NCBI RefSeq assembly: GCF_900187305.1
Contig: NZ_LT906434.1
Coordinates: 1,178,001-1,242,000, forward strand
From: Neisseria zoodegmatis
GTDB lineage: Bacteria; Pseudomonadota; Gammaproteobacteria; Burkholderiales; Neisseriaceae
DNA length: 64,000 nt
Direction: 5' to 3'
Shown here: positions 44,596-54,108 of the stretch, piece after piece
Layout: the number at the start of each line of letters is the position of its first letter
Position numbering within the stretch: the stretch's first letter is position 1
Made by a program: the position numbers and the translations under genes
The notes under the pieces: model-generated
Told to the model about the DNA's origin: nothing
The model's input: only the letters and a program-made list of their open reading frames with translations
Databases searched by the model: none

Positions 44596-45270
44596 ATGAA
44601 ACACATTACTTTGCTTTTTGCTGCGCTTTTACTCAGTGCCTGCCATATCCATACCGATGAGAGCCGACGGAACAAACTTTTGCATTTCGCTGCCAGCCAT
44701 CCTGTTGCAGCTAAAGCCATCGGTTTGAAAGGTGAAGACTCGGTTAATATTACCAGCAACGCCAGCCGCATTGCGGAGAAGACCGGGTTGGACAATAAAG
44801 CCAACGGAGAAGGCAGAGGTACTCAGGTGAATGCTGTCCGGCATGCTTTATGGCAAGCGGCGGTGGCTTCGCGCTTCGGTACGGATATTGCCAAAAAGGT
44901 TGGCGATGCCAATGAAGACGATTCTTCTATCCGAGAAAGAAAAAACAAGTATTTCAGCCGCTTGGCTGCAGATCAGGCTGTTGATTTGAGAAATAACCGT
45001 ATAGGAAGAACCATCGGCGCAGATAATCCTGAAGCGGATATGAAAGTTTTGGCTCAAGCAGTATTGGGGCATTATCACAAAGAAGGTTTGTGGACGGCGA
45101 AACCGACTAAAGAAAAAGGTTATACATACTGGATGATAAGCCGCAGCAAACTTTCCAAAAGCGAATACCAATCCGCACTCAATAAGGTCAATGCGCTGAA
45201 TGCAAACGGATTTACCGAAGAAGAGCAGCAAAAATACGATGCGGAAAAAACAGCGAATCCTTTTAAGTAA
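44596..45270 (+). CDS. lipoprotein with DUF6973-like histidine/tryptophan motif, unknown
   Basis: A 224-residue secreted lipoprotein: the signal ends LLLSAC with Cys16. The central part has NAVRHALWQAAVASRFG and GDANEDDSS, which recalls the DUF6973 group, whose role I do not know. The frame also opens at GTG 44587; I prefer the ATG. Neither has a good ribosome site. The region is somewhat AT-richer than neighbours. A long hairpin follows the stop. Confidence 0.7.
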   Translation: MKHITLLFAALLLSACHIHTDESRRNKLLHFAASHPVAAKAIGLKGEDSVNITSNASRIAEKTGLDNKANGEGRGTQVNAVRHALWQAAVASRFGTDIAKKVGDANEDDSSIRERKNKYFSRLAADQAVDLRNNRIGRTIGADNPEADMKVLAQAVLGHYHKEGLWTAKPTKEKGYTYWMISRSKLSKSEYQSALNKVNALNANGFTEEEQQKYDAEKTANPFK

Positions 45271-45310
45271 CTCACTTTAATCCGCATCCCCATTATTCTT
45301 CTGAACGAAA

Positions 45311-45399
45311 TAACCAAATAATCATGGCGTGGCTTGCGTTGTCGTACTGAGTGTAGTACCTTCGGCAAGCATGCCCAACATGATTGTTTGGTTTTTTTG
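45311..45399 (+). terminator. long interrupted hairpin with T tract
   Basis: TAACCAAATAATCATG (45311) pairs with CATGATTGTTTGGTTT (45379), GCTTGC with GCAAGC, and GTACT with AGTAC inside; seven T bases end it. It fits a terminator for the lipoprotein gene or a folded RNA. Confidence 0.55.
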
Positions 45400-45426
45400 T
45401 TATTACTATTGGCAAGAAAGGTTTGT

Positions 45427-46380
45427 ATGACTGACAAAATCCGTTTGATTATTGATACCGACCCCGGTCAGGACGATGCCGCCGCTATTTTGATGGCGCA
45501 CGGCCTCGCCAAACGCGGTCTTGTTGATTTTATGGCTTTGACAGTCGTCGCCGGCAATGTCGGGCTGCATCACACGGCCAACAATGCGCGTATTATTTGC
45601 GATTGGGCCGGTGAGAAAGCGTTTCCGGTTTATGCAGGCGCCGCCAAACCCTTGCTCCGTTCTTTGGTAACGGCGGAAGAAGTGCACGGTAAAACGGGTT
45701 TGGACGGTGTCGAGCTGCACCAGCCTGAATGTCCGTTGCAGCCGGTACATGCCGTGCCGTATTTGATCGATACTTTGCGTAAAGCTGACGACGCGAGCAT
45801 AACGATTTGCCCGATAGGGCCGTTGACCAACATTGCACAAGCGATAACATTGGCGCCGGATATTGTTAGGGCTATCAAAAACATCGTTTTGATGGGCGGC
45901 AATTATTTTGAAGCCGGTAATGTCAGCCCTGCTGCCGAATTCAATTTTTATGTTGACCCGCATGCGGCACAAATTGTATTGCAAAGCGGCGCGCCGATTA
46001 CCGTTTTACCGCTGGATGTAACGCACAAGGCATGTATCACCACGCCGCGCATGGACGTTTTGCGTAAACAAAACAATACCAACGGCAAGCGGCTTGCCAA
46101 TATTTTGCAAAGCTACGAGCGTTTCGATACGCAAAAATTCGGTTTAGAGGGCGGCCCGCTGCACGATCCGTGTGCCATTGCTTATGCGGTGTTTCCGGAA
46201 TTGTTTAAAGGCAAAAACTGCCATGTGGCGGTTGAAACCCAAAGCGAATTGACGATGGGCGCGTGCGTAGTCGATTGGTGGGGGACAACCGGCAAGCCTG
46301 CGAATGTGAACTGGATTACCGAGGTGGACGCCGATAAGATGTTCGCAGAGTTGGCTAAGTCGATTGAAGAGCTGCCTTAA
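45427..46380 (+). CDS. inosine-uridine preferring nucleoside hydrolase family protein
   Basis: A 317-residue enzyme that hydrolyses the N-glycosidic bond of nucleosides. The calcium-binding DTDPGQDDA motif is at about residues 10-18, and PIGPLTNIA, MGGN and HDPCAIAY follow. Which base it prefers is not evident. The start at 45427 follows AAGAAAGG; an earlier ATG in the frame would run through the hairpin. An inverted DUS pair ends it. Confidence 0.92.
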   Translation: MTDKIRLIIDTDPGQDDAAAILMAHGLAKRGLVDFMALTVVAGNVGLHHTANNARIICDWAGEKAFPVYAGAAKPLLRSLVTAEEVHGKTGLDGVELHQPECPLQPVHAVPYLIDTLRKADDASITICPIGPLTNIAQAITLAPDIVRAIKNIVLMGGNYFEAGNVSPAAEFNFYVDPHAAQIVLQSGAPITVLPLDVTHKACITTPRMDVLRKQNNTNGKRLANILQSYERFDTQKFGLEGGPLHDPCAIAYAVFPELFKGKNCHVAVETQSELTMGACVVDWWGTTGKPANVNWITEVDADKMFAELAKSIEELP

Positions 46381-46449
46381 TTTGTCTGAATTGGATGATT
46401 GGTTTTTGAGCAAGTGGTGTCTTTTGTATTTGCTGCCCTATCAATCATG

Positions 46450-46480
46450 AGGCCGTCTGAAAAAAGTTTTCAGACGGCCT
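46450..46480. terminator. inverted DUS pair between convergent genes
   Basis: DUS arms at 46450-46461 and 46469-46480 serve the nucleoside hydrolase gene and the LysM gene. Confidence 0.75.
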
Positions 46481-46501
46481 CATTGTTTATCCGGCTATGG
46501 A

Positions 46502-46978
46502 TTACTCAGGAATACGCAGTTTTTGTCCGGGATAGATTTTGTTGGGGTCGCTCAACATCGGTTTGTTGGCTTCAAAAATTTTCATGTATTGGTTGGCATC
46601 GCCGTAGTATTTTTTAGCAATGGCAGACAAAGTGTCGCCGCTGACTACGTCGTGATATTTGGCTTCTACGGCGGCGGGGAACGAGAGTTTGTTTTCAACA
46701 TCGGAAACGCCGGTAACGTTGCCGGCAGCCAAAACGGCTTTCTCGGCAGCTTCTTGAGAAGGTGCCGAACCATTCAAGGTAACTTTACCGTTGGCACCGT
46801 CGAAAGACACGCTCAAGCCGGTTAAGCCCAGATTTTGTTTTTCGATGTACGTTTGGATGGCGGCAGAAGCTTTGCTGTTTAAGTCTTCTACGTTGGCGGC
46901 GGCAGCAGCGGCAACTTCTTTTTCGTCTTTGCCAAACAGTTTTTCACCTGCATTTTTGATAAAGCTAAACAAACCCAT
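46502..46978 (-). CDS. BON and LysM domain protein (YgaU/Kbp-like)
   Basis: A 158-residue soluble protein with no signal peptide. A BON domain covers about 25-97 (LTGLSVSFDGANGKVTLNGSAPSQEAAEKA) and a LysM domain about 108-157 (YHDVVSGDTLSAIAKKYYGDANQYMKIFEANK). E. coli YgaU (Kbp) with this layout binds potassium in the cytoplasm. An AAAAGGAATG ribosome site lies before the start. Confidence 0.9.
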   Translation of the reverse strand: MGLFSFIKNAGEKLFGKDEKEVAAAAAANVEDLNSKASAAIQTYIEKQNLGLTGLSVSFDGANGKVTLNGSAPSQEAAEKAVLAAGNVTGVSDVENKLSFPAAVEAKYHDVVSGDTLSAIAKKYYGDANQYMKIFEANKPMLSDPNKIYPGQKLRIPE

Positions 46979-47313
46979 TTTTCATTCCTTTTAGTGTGTT
47001 GATGATAATCCGGCATACCGGCCTGATAGGAATTATAGGCAAAAATATTTTTGGCAAGCAGAGGAATCAATAACATTACTTTGTTTTACATTAAAGCAGC
47101 TTCTGCGGGAATATGGATACAATAACCATACGAAACATAGTGTTGTCATAACAAAAACTGCGTAGGCCGAGTTATTGCATTTATTGAAAAACGGCCTGCA
47201 ACCGATTTGAACGTCTGTAATCCTGCCTAAAACAGCTTTTTCTTGTTTTCACATGGCGGCGGAAGCAAGCTGAGCAGGCTTCAGAGCATACTGAAAAACA
47301 AAGGAGAAATAAG
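46979..47313. other. intergenic region between divergent LysM and phosphatase genes
   Basis: 335 bases with no DUS, ORF or repeat I can support. It should hold both promoters; AAAGGAG before 47314 is the phosphatase ribosome site. Confidence 0.5.
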
Positions 47314-49065
47314 ATGACCAAGCTTTATATCGGCCCTGTGCTGTCGTATCGCGGCGGGGCGGAGTGTGGAGAATGGAAAGTCAGCGCATTGATTGCGGTG
47401 TCGAACAGCGCGCAGTTTCCGGTGATGCGGGTTGACGGCAAAGCGACCCGCGCCCCCAAGATTTTGCTCGAGCATGGCGGTAAGGCTTATTTGCGTTACG
47501 ACTTATCTACCTGCCAGCAGGCGGAAGAGAGAAAAGTGGAATACTGCCTCGACGGTATCGACGAGGTTTGGCATTTCACCGTGCCGGCAATAGGTCAGGC
47601 GCCGCGCATGATTTATGTGTCTTGTAACGGCTTTTCCGATGCAAACGGTATCCGTAAGCTGATTAAAGGCGAAAATGCGGTGTGGGAAGACATTTTGTGC
47701 AACCACGATAAATCCGTGCGCCCGCCCGGTTATCAAATCGATAAAGAACAGCTTTGGCACGAAACCCGCACGCACGAGCAGGGCTTGCAGCGTTTTCACC
47801 TGATGGTAATGGGCGGCGACCAAATTTATTTCGACCCGATTTGGGAAGACATTAAGTTATTGAAAAAATGGATCGGCCTGCCGCGCAGAGAGCAGTTGAA
47901 ATATAAAGTCAGTGCATCTTTGGAGAAAGCGATTGAAGATTACTACATCAATTTCTATCTCAGCCGCTGGCTGCCGCGCAACCATGCGCCGTGGGGTTCG
48001 GCCAATAAAACATTGGATTCGGCGCACGGTATGGCGCGCATTCCTACCGTGATGATGTGGGACGACCATGATATTTTCGACGGCTGGGGTTCGCATAGTG
48101 CCGAGATGCAGCGCAGCCCCGTGTTTCAACGCATGTTTTACCATGCCCGCCGGGCTTTTTGGGTTTTCCAGATGCAGCAGGCGGCAGACCAATTGCCTGA
48201 ACTGACCTTGCGCACCGACATCAATATGCGTATCGATGACCCGATTTTCGAGCCGATCAAATGGTCGCAGATTTTGAAGTCCGACCCGCTTGCCTTGCCG
48301 CTTTTCGATGACCAGCCCGGCTTTTCGTTTGCGCACAACGTCGGCCCGATCAGCCTTTTGGTGGCGGATTTGCGTACCGAGCGTTCGCACGAGCAGATTA
48401 TGGGGCCTTCCACTTGGCGCGCCATGCAGCGGTGGTTGTGCGACGGCGTTCCCACATGCGAAACGGAACGGCATTTGCTGTTTGTATCGTCGGTGCCGGT
48501 GATGCACCCCAAACTTTCGCTGGCGGAATTGCTGATGGAGAATTTGGGTTACGACCATGTGCTCGACAGCAGCGCCGACGACTTGAAAGACCACTGGACC
48601 AACGACGATCACGAAGGTGAACGCAAGCGCTTGATTGAAACCTTGTTCAGAACCGCCGAAGACCATCATTTGCGCGTTACCGTGCTTTCGGGCGACGTGC
48701 ATGTGGCCGCTTGGGGCGTGGTGTACCGCACCGATTCGGATTATGCCAACTGCTCAACGCAAATCCAGCAGCTGACTTCGAGTGCGGTTGTGCACCCGTC
48801 ATTGGTTTCGGTAATGGAGCGGCTGTTCTGCCAAGTGTTGAACTCGTTGGCGAAGAAGAAGCAGAAGCTTGACGTGAACCTCGAAGCGGAAATGATGCTG
48901 TTTCCGTCTTCCAACCGCTATGTTATGCCCGCGCGCAACTGGCTCGCATTGGAGCTGGACGAGGGTAGCCGCGGCGGTAATAAATTGTGGGCCAGCTGGC
49001 GTTGCGAAACCAAAGACGACTTTACCAACCATTTGCTGGCGATAGAACCATTGCGGCGTTCATGA
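47314..49065 (+). CDS. PhoD-like metallophosphatase family protein
   Basis: A 583-residue protein without a signal peptide. The PhoD-type core is visible: VMGGDQIYFD, the metal-binding MMWDDHDIFDGWG (about residue 250), and LSGDVHVAAWG near the C-terminal third. These match the calcium/iron phosphodiesterase fold. Unlike secreted PhoD it would act in the cytoplasm or be cryptically exported. Substrate unknown. A strong AAAGGAG ribosome site precedes the ATG. Confidence 0.85.
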   Translation: MTKLYIGPVLSYRGGAECGEWKVSALIAVSNSAQFPVMRVDGKATRAPKILLEHGGKAYLRYDLSTCQQAEERKVEYCLDGIDEVWHFTVPAIGQAPRMIYVSCNGFSDANGIRKLIKGENAVWEDILCNHDKSVRPPGYQIDKEQLWHETRTHEQGLQRFHLMVMGGDQIYFDPIWEDIKLLKKWIGLPRREQLKYKVSASLEKAIEDYYINFYLSRWLPRNHAPWGSANKTLDSAHGMARIPTVMMWDDHDIFDGWGSHSAEMQRSPVFQRMFYHARRAFWVFQMQQAADQLPELTLRTDINMRIDDPIFEPIKWSQILKSDPLALPLFDDQPGFSFAHNVGPISLLVADLRTERSHEQIMGPSTWRAMQRWLCDGVPTCETERHLLFVSSVPVMHPKLSLAELLMENLGYDHVLDSSADDLKDHWTNDDHEGERKRLIETLFRTAEDHHLRVTVLSGDVHVAAWGVVYRTDSDYANCSTQIQQLTSSAVVHPSLVSVMERLFCQVLNSLAKKKQKLDVNLEAEMMLFPSSNRYVMPARNWLALELDEGSRGGNKLWASWRCETKDDFTNHLLAIEPLRRS

Positions 49066-49093
49066 TACCCAATCCTATTTGAAGCAACTGTAT

Positions 49094-49124
49094 AGGCCGT
49101 CTGAAAACTATTTTCAGACGGCCT
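49094..49124. terminator. inverted DUS pair behind the PhoD-like gene
   Basis: DUS arms at 49094-49105 and 49113-49124. Two more single DUS lie downstream before etf-QO (near 49202 and 49323). Confidence 0.72.
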
Positions 49125-49375
49125 GATGCTTAAAGTACAAATATCAGCACGAACATTGCCGCTTTACACAATCGGCTTGGGCTATGGCGGAGCATGAGCT
49201 TGAGGCCGTCTGAAAAGATTCATGCAGATAAGTAAATGAAACAGAGCGCGGCGGTTTAAGCGGAGCGTATCCGGCTGCCTATCCTATGGAAAGATGTCGT
49301 ATAATCTGAAGTTTTTCATAACGAGGCCGTCTGAAAAATTTCCGGCCGATAATCATTATATTAGGAACACCAACC

Positions 49376-51037
49376 ATGACCGAAACCATTGAACGCGACA
49401 GTATGCAATACGATGTTGTGATTGTCGGCGCCGGCCCCTCGGGTTTGTCTGCCGCTATCCGGCTCAAACAGCTTGCAGAACAGGCAGGCAGCGAAATCAG
49501 CGTCTGCGTGGTGGAAAAAGGTTCGGAAGTGGGCGCGCATATTTTGTCCGGCGCGGTGATCGACCCCCGCGCTTTATCGGAGCTGCTGCCCGATTGGAAA
49601 GAGCAAGGCGCACCGCTCACCCGCAGCGTTACCGCCGACCAAGTGCTGTTCCTTACTCAAAACAAAGCCATCAAGTTGCCCGTTACCCCCAATTTCGACA
49701 ACCACGGCAACTACATCATCAGCCTCGGCGCGTTGTGCCGCTGGCTGGCGGAGCAGGCGGAGAACCTCGGCGTGGAAATCTATCCGGGCTTTGCCGCATC
49801 GGAAGTGCTGTACCATCCCGACGGCTCGGTGAAAGGCATCGCCACCGGCAATATGGGCGTGGGCAAAGACGGCGAACCGACCGACAATTTCCAGCCCGGC
49901 ATGGAATTGTGGGCGCAGCAAACCATTTTCGCCGAAGGCTGCCGCGGCTCGCTCACCCGACAACTTATTCAAAAATACGCACTCGACCGCGATTGCCAGC
50001 CGCAAACCTACGGCATCGGCATCAAAGAAATCTGGGAAGTGCCCGAAGGCCGCTGCCAACCCGGTTTGGTGGTGCACAGCACGGGTTGGCCGCTGGATAG
50101 CAAAACCTACGGCGGCTCGTTTATCTACCATCTCGACAATAATCAGGTGGCCGTCGGCTTCGTGGTCGGTTTGGATTATCAAAACCCCTATCTTTCGCCG
50201 TTTGAAGAATTCCAACGTTTCAAAACCCACCCCGAAATCCGCAAAACTTTTGAAGGCGGCCGCCGCATCGCTTATGGCGCGCGTGCGCTCAGCGAGGGCG
50301 GTCTGCAAAGCCTGCCCAAGCTCTCGTTTAAAGGCGGCGTGCTGGTGGGCGATGCGGCAGGCTTCTTGAACGTGCCGCGTATCAAAGGCATCCACACCGC
50401 CATTAAATCGGCCATGTTGGCTGCTGAGGCCGTGTTCCCGATTTTGGAAAATTTAGAAGAGGTCGAATCGTTTGAACACGGCAAAGAAGCCGTTGCTTAT
50501 GAAGATTTGTTCAAACAAAGCTGGGCCTACCGCGAGCTTTACGCCGCACGCAATATCCGCCCGTCGTTCAAATGGGGCTTGTTCCCCGCGATGGCTTATA
50601 CCGGTTTGGAACAATATGTCTTCAAGGGCAGAACACCGTGGACGATCAAACACCACGGCACCGATCACGGTTCGCTGAAAAAAGCCGCGGCCTGCCGTCC
50701 GATCGATTATCCGAAACCTGATAACAAACTGACGTTCGACCGCCTCAGCAGCGTGTTTTTAGCCAACATCAGCCATGAAGAAAACCAGCCGTCGCACCTC
50801 ACGTTGAAAAATCCGCAAACCATGCTCGATGTGAACTTGCAGGAATACGCCAGCCCCGAAACCCGCTATTGCCCGGCGGGTGTGTATGAAATCGTGGAAG
50901 AGGGCGGCAAACCGCAACTGCAAATCAACGCCCAAAACTGCGTGCATTGCAAAACCTGCGATATCAAAGACCCGACTCAAAATATCGTTTGGATCTGCCC
51001 TGAAGGCGCGAGCGGGCCTAACTACGGCGCCATGTAA
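49376..51037 (+). CDS. etfD: electron transfer flavoprotein-ubiquinone oxidoreductase
   Basis: Membrane-bound flavoprotein that passes electrons from ETF to ubiquinone. The 553 residues have the FAD-binding GAGPSGLSAAIRL near the N-terminus, the second FAD motif GVLVGDAAGFLNVPRIKG, and a C-terminal 4Fe-4S domain with cysteines in NCVHCKTCDIKDP and WICPEGASG. Full length and intact cluster ligands. The etfAB genes are not adjacent. Confidence 0.96.
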   Translation: MTETIERDSMQYDVVIVGAGPSGLSAAIRLKQLAEQAGSEISVCVVEKGSEVGAHILSGAVIDPRALSELLPDWKEQGAPLTRSVTADQVLFLTQNKAIKLPVTPNFDNHGNYIISLGALCRWLAEQAENLGVEIYPGFAASEVLYHPDGSVKGIATGNMGVGKDGEPTDNFQPGMELWAQQTIFAEGCRGSLTRQLIQKYALDRDCQPQTYGIGIKEIWEVPEGRCQPGLVVHSTGWPLDSKTYGGSFIYHLDNNQVAVGFVVGLDYQNPYLSPFEEFQRFKTHPEIRKTFEGGRRIAYGARALSEGGLQSLPKLSFKGGVLVGDAAGFLNVPRIKGIHTAIKSAMLAAEAVFPILENLEEVESFEHGKEAVAYEDLFKQSWAYRELYAARNIRPSFKWGLFPAMAYTGLEQYVFKGRTPWTIKHHGTDHGSLKKAAACRPIDYPKPDNKLTFDRLSSVFLANISHEENQPSHLTLKNPQTMLDVNLQEYASPETRYCPAGVYEIVEEGGKPQLQINAQNCVHCKTCDIKDPTQNIVWICPEGASGPNYGAM

Positions 51038-51043
51038 ACATAA

Positions 51044-51099
51044 AGGCCGTCTGAAAATAAGCAGCGCGTGATCGTTGGCAATCGATTTTCAGACGGCCT
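51044..51099. terminator. wide inverted DUS pair behind etf-QO
   Basis: DUS at 51044-51055 and complement at 51088-51099; the 32-base loop is long for a terminator. Another DUS stands at 51111. Confidence 0.55.
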
Positions 51100-51187
51100 C
51101 AAACACCATCAGGCCGTCTGAAAACTTTTGCTCCCGCATTGATATGTGCCGATTGAGTTCGAATATTCATCATCTATTTTATTGACC

Positions 51188-51871
51188 ATGCAACTCTTCA
51201 AATATCTTCAATCCCAAGGAATCGGCAGCCGCAAAGAATGTATGCGGCTGATTGAAAACGGCTGCGTTGCGGTTAACGGAGTAATTCAGGATTCACCGCG
51301 CAGCACGGTTCAGCCGGAAGAAGTGCAAAGCTTGGAAATTGACGGCAAGGCATACACCGTCGTACCCATGCCGTATTTTTATATCGTGCTCAACAAACCG
51401 GCAGGCTACGAAACTTCCCATAAGCCCCAGCAATATCCGAGCGTGTTCAGCCTGTTTCCCGACCATATGCGCAATATCGACATGCAGGCAGTAGGGCGTT
51501 TGGATGCTGATACAACCGGTATCCTGCTGATTACCAACGACGGCGGCTTCAACCACAGGCAAACTTCACCCAAGCATAAAGTGGCGAAAGTTTACCGCGT
51601 GACATTAAAACATCCTGCCGACGAAATCTTGTGCGAAACGCTGAAACAAGGCGTATTGCTTCACGATGACAATGAAACCGTTGCCGCTGCCGATGCGGTT
51701 TTGGAGTCGCCACACATCTTGATGCTGACCATTACCGAAGGCAAATACCACCAAGTGAAGCGCATGATCGCCGCCGCAGGCAACCGTGTAGAGCAACTTC
51801 ACCGCTCGAAATTTGGCGATTGGACGGCTGATAATATGCCAATCGGGAATTGGCAGTTTATATATTTGTAA
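51188..51871 (+). CDS. rsuA: 16S rRNA pseudouridine(516) synthase
   Basis: A 227-residue enzyme with an S4 RNA-binding domain (about 1-55, MQLFKYLQSQGIGSRKECMRLI) and the RsuA-type catalytic core with VGRLDADTTGILLITNDG (catalytic Asp). It modifies U516 of 16S rRNA in E. coli; related RluE/RluB enzymes share this fold, so the target is inferred. The longer frame from 51146 lacks a ribosome site. Confidence 0.87.
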   Translation: MQLFKYLQSQGIGSRKECMRLIENGCVAVNGVIQDSPRSTVQPEEVQSLEIDGKAYTVVPMPYFYIVLNKPAGYETSHKPQQYPSVFSLFPDHMRNIDMQAVGRLDADTTGILLITNDGGFNHRQTSPKHKVAKVYRVTLKHPADEILCETLKQGVLLHDDNETVAAADAVLESPHILMLTITEGKYHQVKRMIAAAGNRVEQLHRSKFGDWTADNMPIGNWQFIYL

Positions 51872-51983
51872 AGAAATGGAAAGAAATAAGCTGTTTTAGA
51901 AGTAAGTTTCCATTTAAAAACAATTGGATAATTTTAAGTCTTTTTTATTTACATAACTTAATACTAAAATTCATGAACTAATA

Positions 51984-51989
51984 TATAAT
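51984..51989 (+). promoter_or_regulatory. -10 element of the small RNA promoter
   Basis: A perfect TATAAT in AT-rich DNA; the -35 region is weak. Transcription would begin near 51996. Confidence 0.5.
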
Positions 51990-51995
51990 TCAGGT

Positions 51996-52102
51996 GTCTG
52001 AGTAACACTTGCTCCGAAAGGAGTGAGTAAGTGAGTAAGACGTTTTCCCCGTAATGTGTTTGGCCATCTATACTTTTCCCCTTAGTATAGATGGTTTTTT
52101 TT
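51996..52102 (+). ncRNA. candidate small regulatory RNA
   Basis: About 107 bases between a perfect TATAAT box and a strong terminator, with no protein gene. A first hairpin (52006-52033) has CACTT/AAGTG arms and an inner CTCC-GAAA-GGAG tetraloop stem. An unpaired stretch holds TTTTCCCC (52043-52050). The terminator stem is a perfect 10 base pairs (CCATCTATAC / GTATAGATGG) whose loop repeats TTTTCCCC (52074-52081), followed by eight T. Pyrimidine-rich exposed motifs could pair with ribosome-binding sites, as in Hfq-type sRNAs such as the neisserial sibling sRNAs; identity with those is not shown. Confidence 0.7.
52064..52102 (+). terminator. Rho-independent terminator of the small RNA
   Basis: Perfect 10-bp stem (52064-52073 with 52085-52094), 11-base loop and eight T bases. 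Confidence 0.88.
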
Positions 52103-52174
52103 ATCTGAAAAATTTTAGTTAATCTGTTTATAGTATTTTTATTTATTTAACGGATTTCCAACTGCCATAAAAAT

Positions 52175-52195
52175 ACCCCGACCAACGATCGGGGT
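52175..52195 (-). terminator. terminator behind the Mth938-like gene
   Basis: ACCCCGA and TCGGGGT arms around a 7-base loop; read on the minus strand it is followed by ATTTTTA. Confidence 0.75.
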
Positions 52196-52278
52196 TATTT
52201 TGTTTCATTGCAGCAGAAGCGCGGTTTCTTCGGATTTTCGATTCTATTCAATAAAATACGGCCAAAGTTTTGAATGAA

Positions 52279-52650
52279 TTAAGGCCACAACCAAGCCCAA
52301 ACTTTACGTCCTTCGCTTTGTAAAATCATAAACGTGCGGCAAGCAGCGGCGGTGGACATGGATTCCAGCCCTATTCCTTTTGCGGCCAGAGCTGCGGCAA
52401 TTTTCGGATGCAGAAATATCTGTTTTTCTCCCGTGCCGACCAAAATCACTTCGGGGTGGCTGTTTGAGGCCGTCTGAAAAAAATCTTCGGCAGTCATTTC
52501 GGTCGGCGTGGCTTTGGCGGGATGCTCAATTGTATTTTCTTTTAAAATAACGGCTTCGGTATAAACTTGACCGTTGATTTCTAGGCGGCCGGGCGAATAG
52601 GCTGTGATGGCGGCTTCTTCTCCGCCGAAAGTATTTTCTTCGATCAACAT
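52279..52650 (-). CDS. Mth938-like domain protein (NDUFAF3/COG3737 type)
   Basis: A 123-residue single-domain soluble protein. VILVGTGEKQIFLHPKIAAALAAKGIGLESMSTAAACRTFMIL is the family core; the mitochondrial relative NDUFAF3 assists complex I assembly. Bacterial function is unproven. A DUS is translated as FFQTAS near residue 57. Alone on the minus strand, opposite hom. Confidence 0.85.
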   Translation of the reverse strand: MLIEENTFGGEEAAITAYSPGRLEINGQVYTEAVILKENTIEHPAKATPTEMTAEDFFQTASNSHPEVILVGTGEKQIFLHPKIAAALAAKGIGLESMSTAAACRTFMILQSEGRKVWAWLWP

Positions 52651-52791
52651 ACATTTCCTCTCGATATCTTATAGTGGCTCTCTGCCTGAAATTCAGATGC
52701 AGAAACAGGCAATTTCAGGTAGGATTATGGCCTTTGCGTTCAAGCAGTTTTGCTTGCAGAATACTAACATACAACGGCTTAAGGAGACATA

Positions 52792-54108
52792 ATGAAGCCT
52801 GTTTATATCGGAATTTTGGGTTTGGGCACTGTCGGCAGCGGCACTGCCCGAGTGTTGCAGGACAATGCCGCAGAAATCAGCCGCCGTTTGGGGCGCGATG
52901 TGTATATTTCGGCGGTTTGCGATTCCAGCGAGGAAAAAGTCCGCACGCTTTGCCCCAATGCAGTCTTCGTTAAAGATCCGTTTGAGTTGGTTCAGCGTGA
53001 TGATGTCGATATCGTTGTCGAACTGTTTGGCGGCACGGGCGCGGCAAAAGAAGCTGTATTGAAGGCCATTGAAAACGGTAAACATATCGTTACGGCCAAC
53101 AAAAAGCTTTTGGCTGAGTACGGTAACGAAATTTTCCCGTTGGCCGAGCAAAAAAATGTGATGGTGCAGTTTGAGGCTGCCGTTGCCGGCGGTATTCCGA
53201 TTATTAAAGCGCTGCGCGAAGGTTTGTCTGCCAACAAAATCCGTTCGATTGCAGGCATCATCAACGGCACCAGCAATTTCATTTTGACCGAAATGCGTGA
53301 AAAAGGCAGTGCGTTTGCCGATGTGTTGAAGCAGGCACAGGAGCTGGGTTATGCGGAAGCCGACCCGACTTTTGATATTGAAGGCCATGATGCGGGTCAT
53401 AAAATCACTATTATGAGTTCGCTGGCATTCGGTACGCCGGTAAACTTCAATGCTTGTTATCTCGAAGGCATCAGCAAACTGGAAAGCCGCGATATTAAAT
53501 ATGCCGAAGAGTTGGGCTACCGCATCAAATTATTGGGTATTACCCGTAAAACCGACAAAGGTATTGAATTGCGTGTGCATCCGACCCTGATTCCCGAGTG
53601 CCGTTTGCTGGCGAATGTGAACGGCGTGATGAATGCCGTGCGGGTTGATGCCGATATGGTGGGCGAAACCCTTTATTACGGTGCCGGTGCCGGCGCATTG
53701 CCAACGGCTAGTGCGGTAGTGGCAGACATCGTCGATATTTGCCGTTTGATTACCGCCGATACCGATAACCGCGTACCGCACTTGGCCTTCCAACCCGCTC
53801 AAGTGAAAACCCAGCCCATGCTCACTATGGATGAGATTACCAGCAGCTATTATCTGCGCGTTCAGGCGAAAGACGAGCCGGGTGTGTTGGGGCAAATCGC
53901 CAATTTGCTGGCGAAAGAAAACGTGTCTATCGAAGCGTTGATTCAAAAAGGCGTGATTGACGGCGGCTCGGCTGAGATCGTGATTCTGACCCACAGCACG
54001 GTAGAGAAAAACATCAAAACTGCCATCGCCGCCATTGAAGCGTTGGAAGTCGTTCAAAAACCTGTGGTGATGATCCGCATGGAGAGCCTGCATGGACAAC
54101 AAGGATAA
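52792..54108 (+). CDS. hom: homoserine dehydrogenase
   Basis: NAD(P) enzyme that reduces aspartate semialdehyde to homoserine, branch point to threonine and methionine. The 438 residues have the Rossmann start GLGTVGSGTARVLQ, the catalytic region IINGTSNFILTEM and EADPTFDIEGHDAGHK, and a C-terminal ACT domain (about 350-435) that suggests threonine feedback. AAGGAGA precedes the ATG. It overlaps the next gene by 17 bases. Confidence 0.97.
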   Translation: MKPVYIGILGLGTVGSGTARVLQDNAAEISRRLGRDVYISAVCDSSEEKVRTLCPNAVFVKDPFELVQRDDVDIVVELFGGTGAAKEAVLKAIENGKHIVTANKKLLAEYGNEIFPLAEQKNVMVQFEAAVAGGIPIIKALREGLSANKIRSIAGIINGTSNFILTEMREKGSAFADVLKQAQELGYAEADPTFDIEGHDAGHKITIMSSLAFGTPVNFNACYLEGISKLESRDIKYAEELGYRIKLLGITRKTDKGIELRVHPTLIPECRLLANVNGVMNAVRVDADMVGETLYYGAGAGALPTASAVVADIVDICRLITADTDNRVPHLAFQPAQVKTQPMLTMDEITSSYYLRVQAKDEPGVLGQIANLLAKENVSIEALIQKGVIDGGSAEIVILTHSTVEKNIKTAIAAIEALEVVQKPVVMIRMESLHGQQG

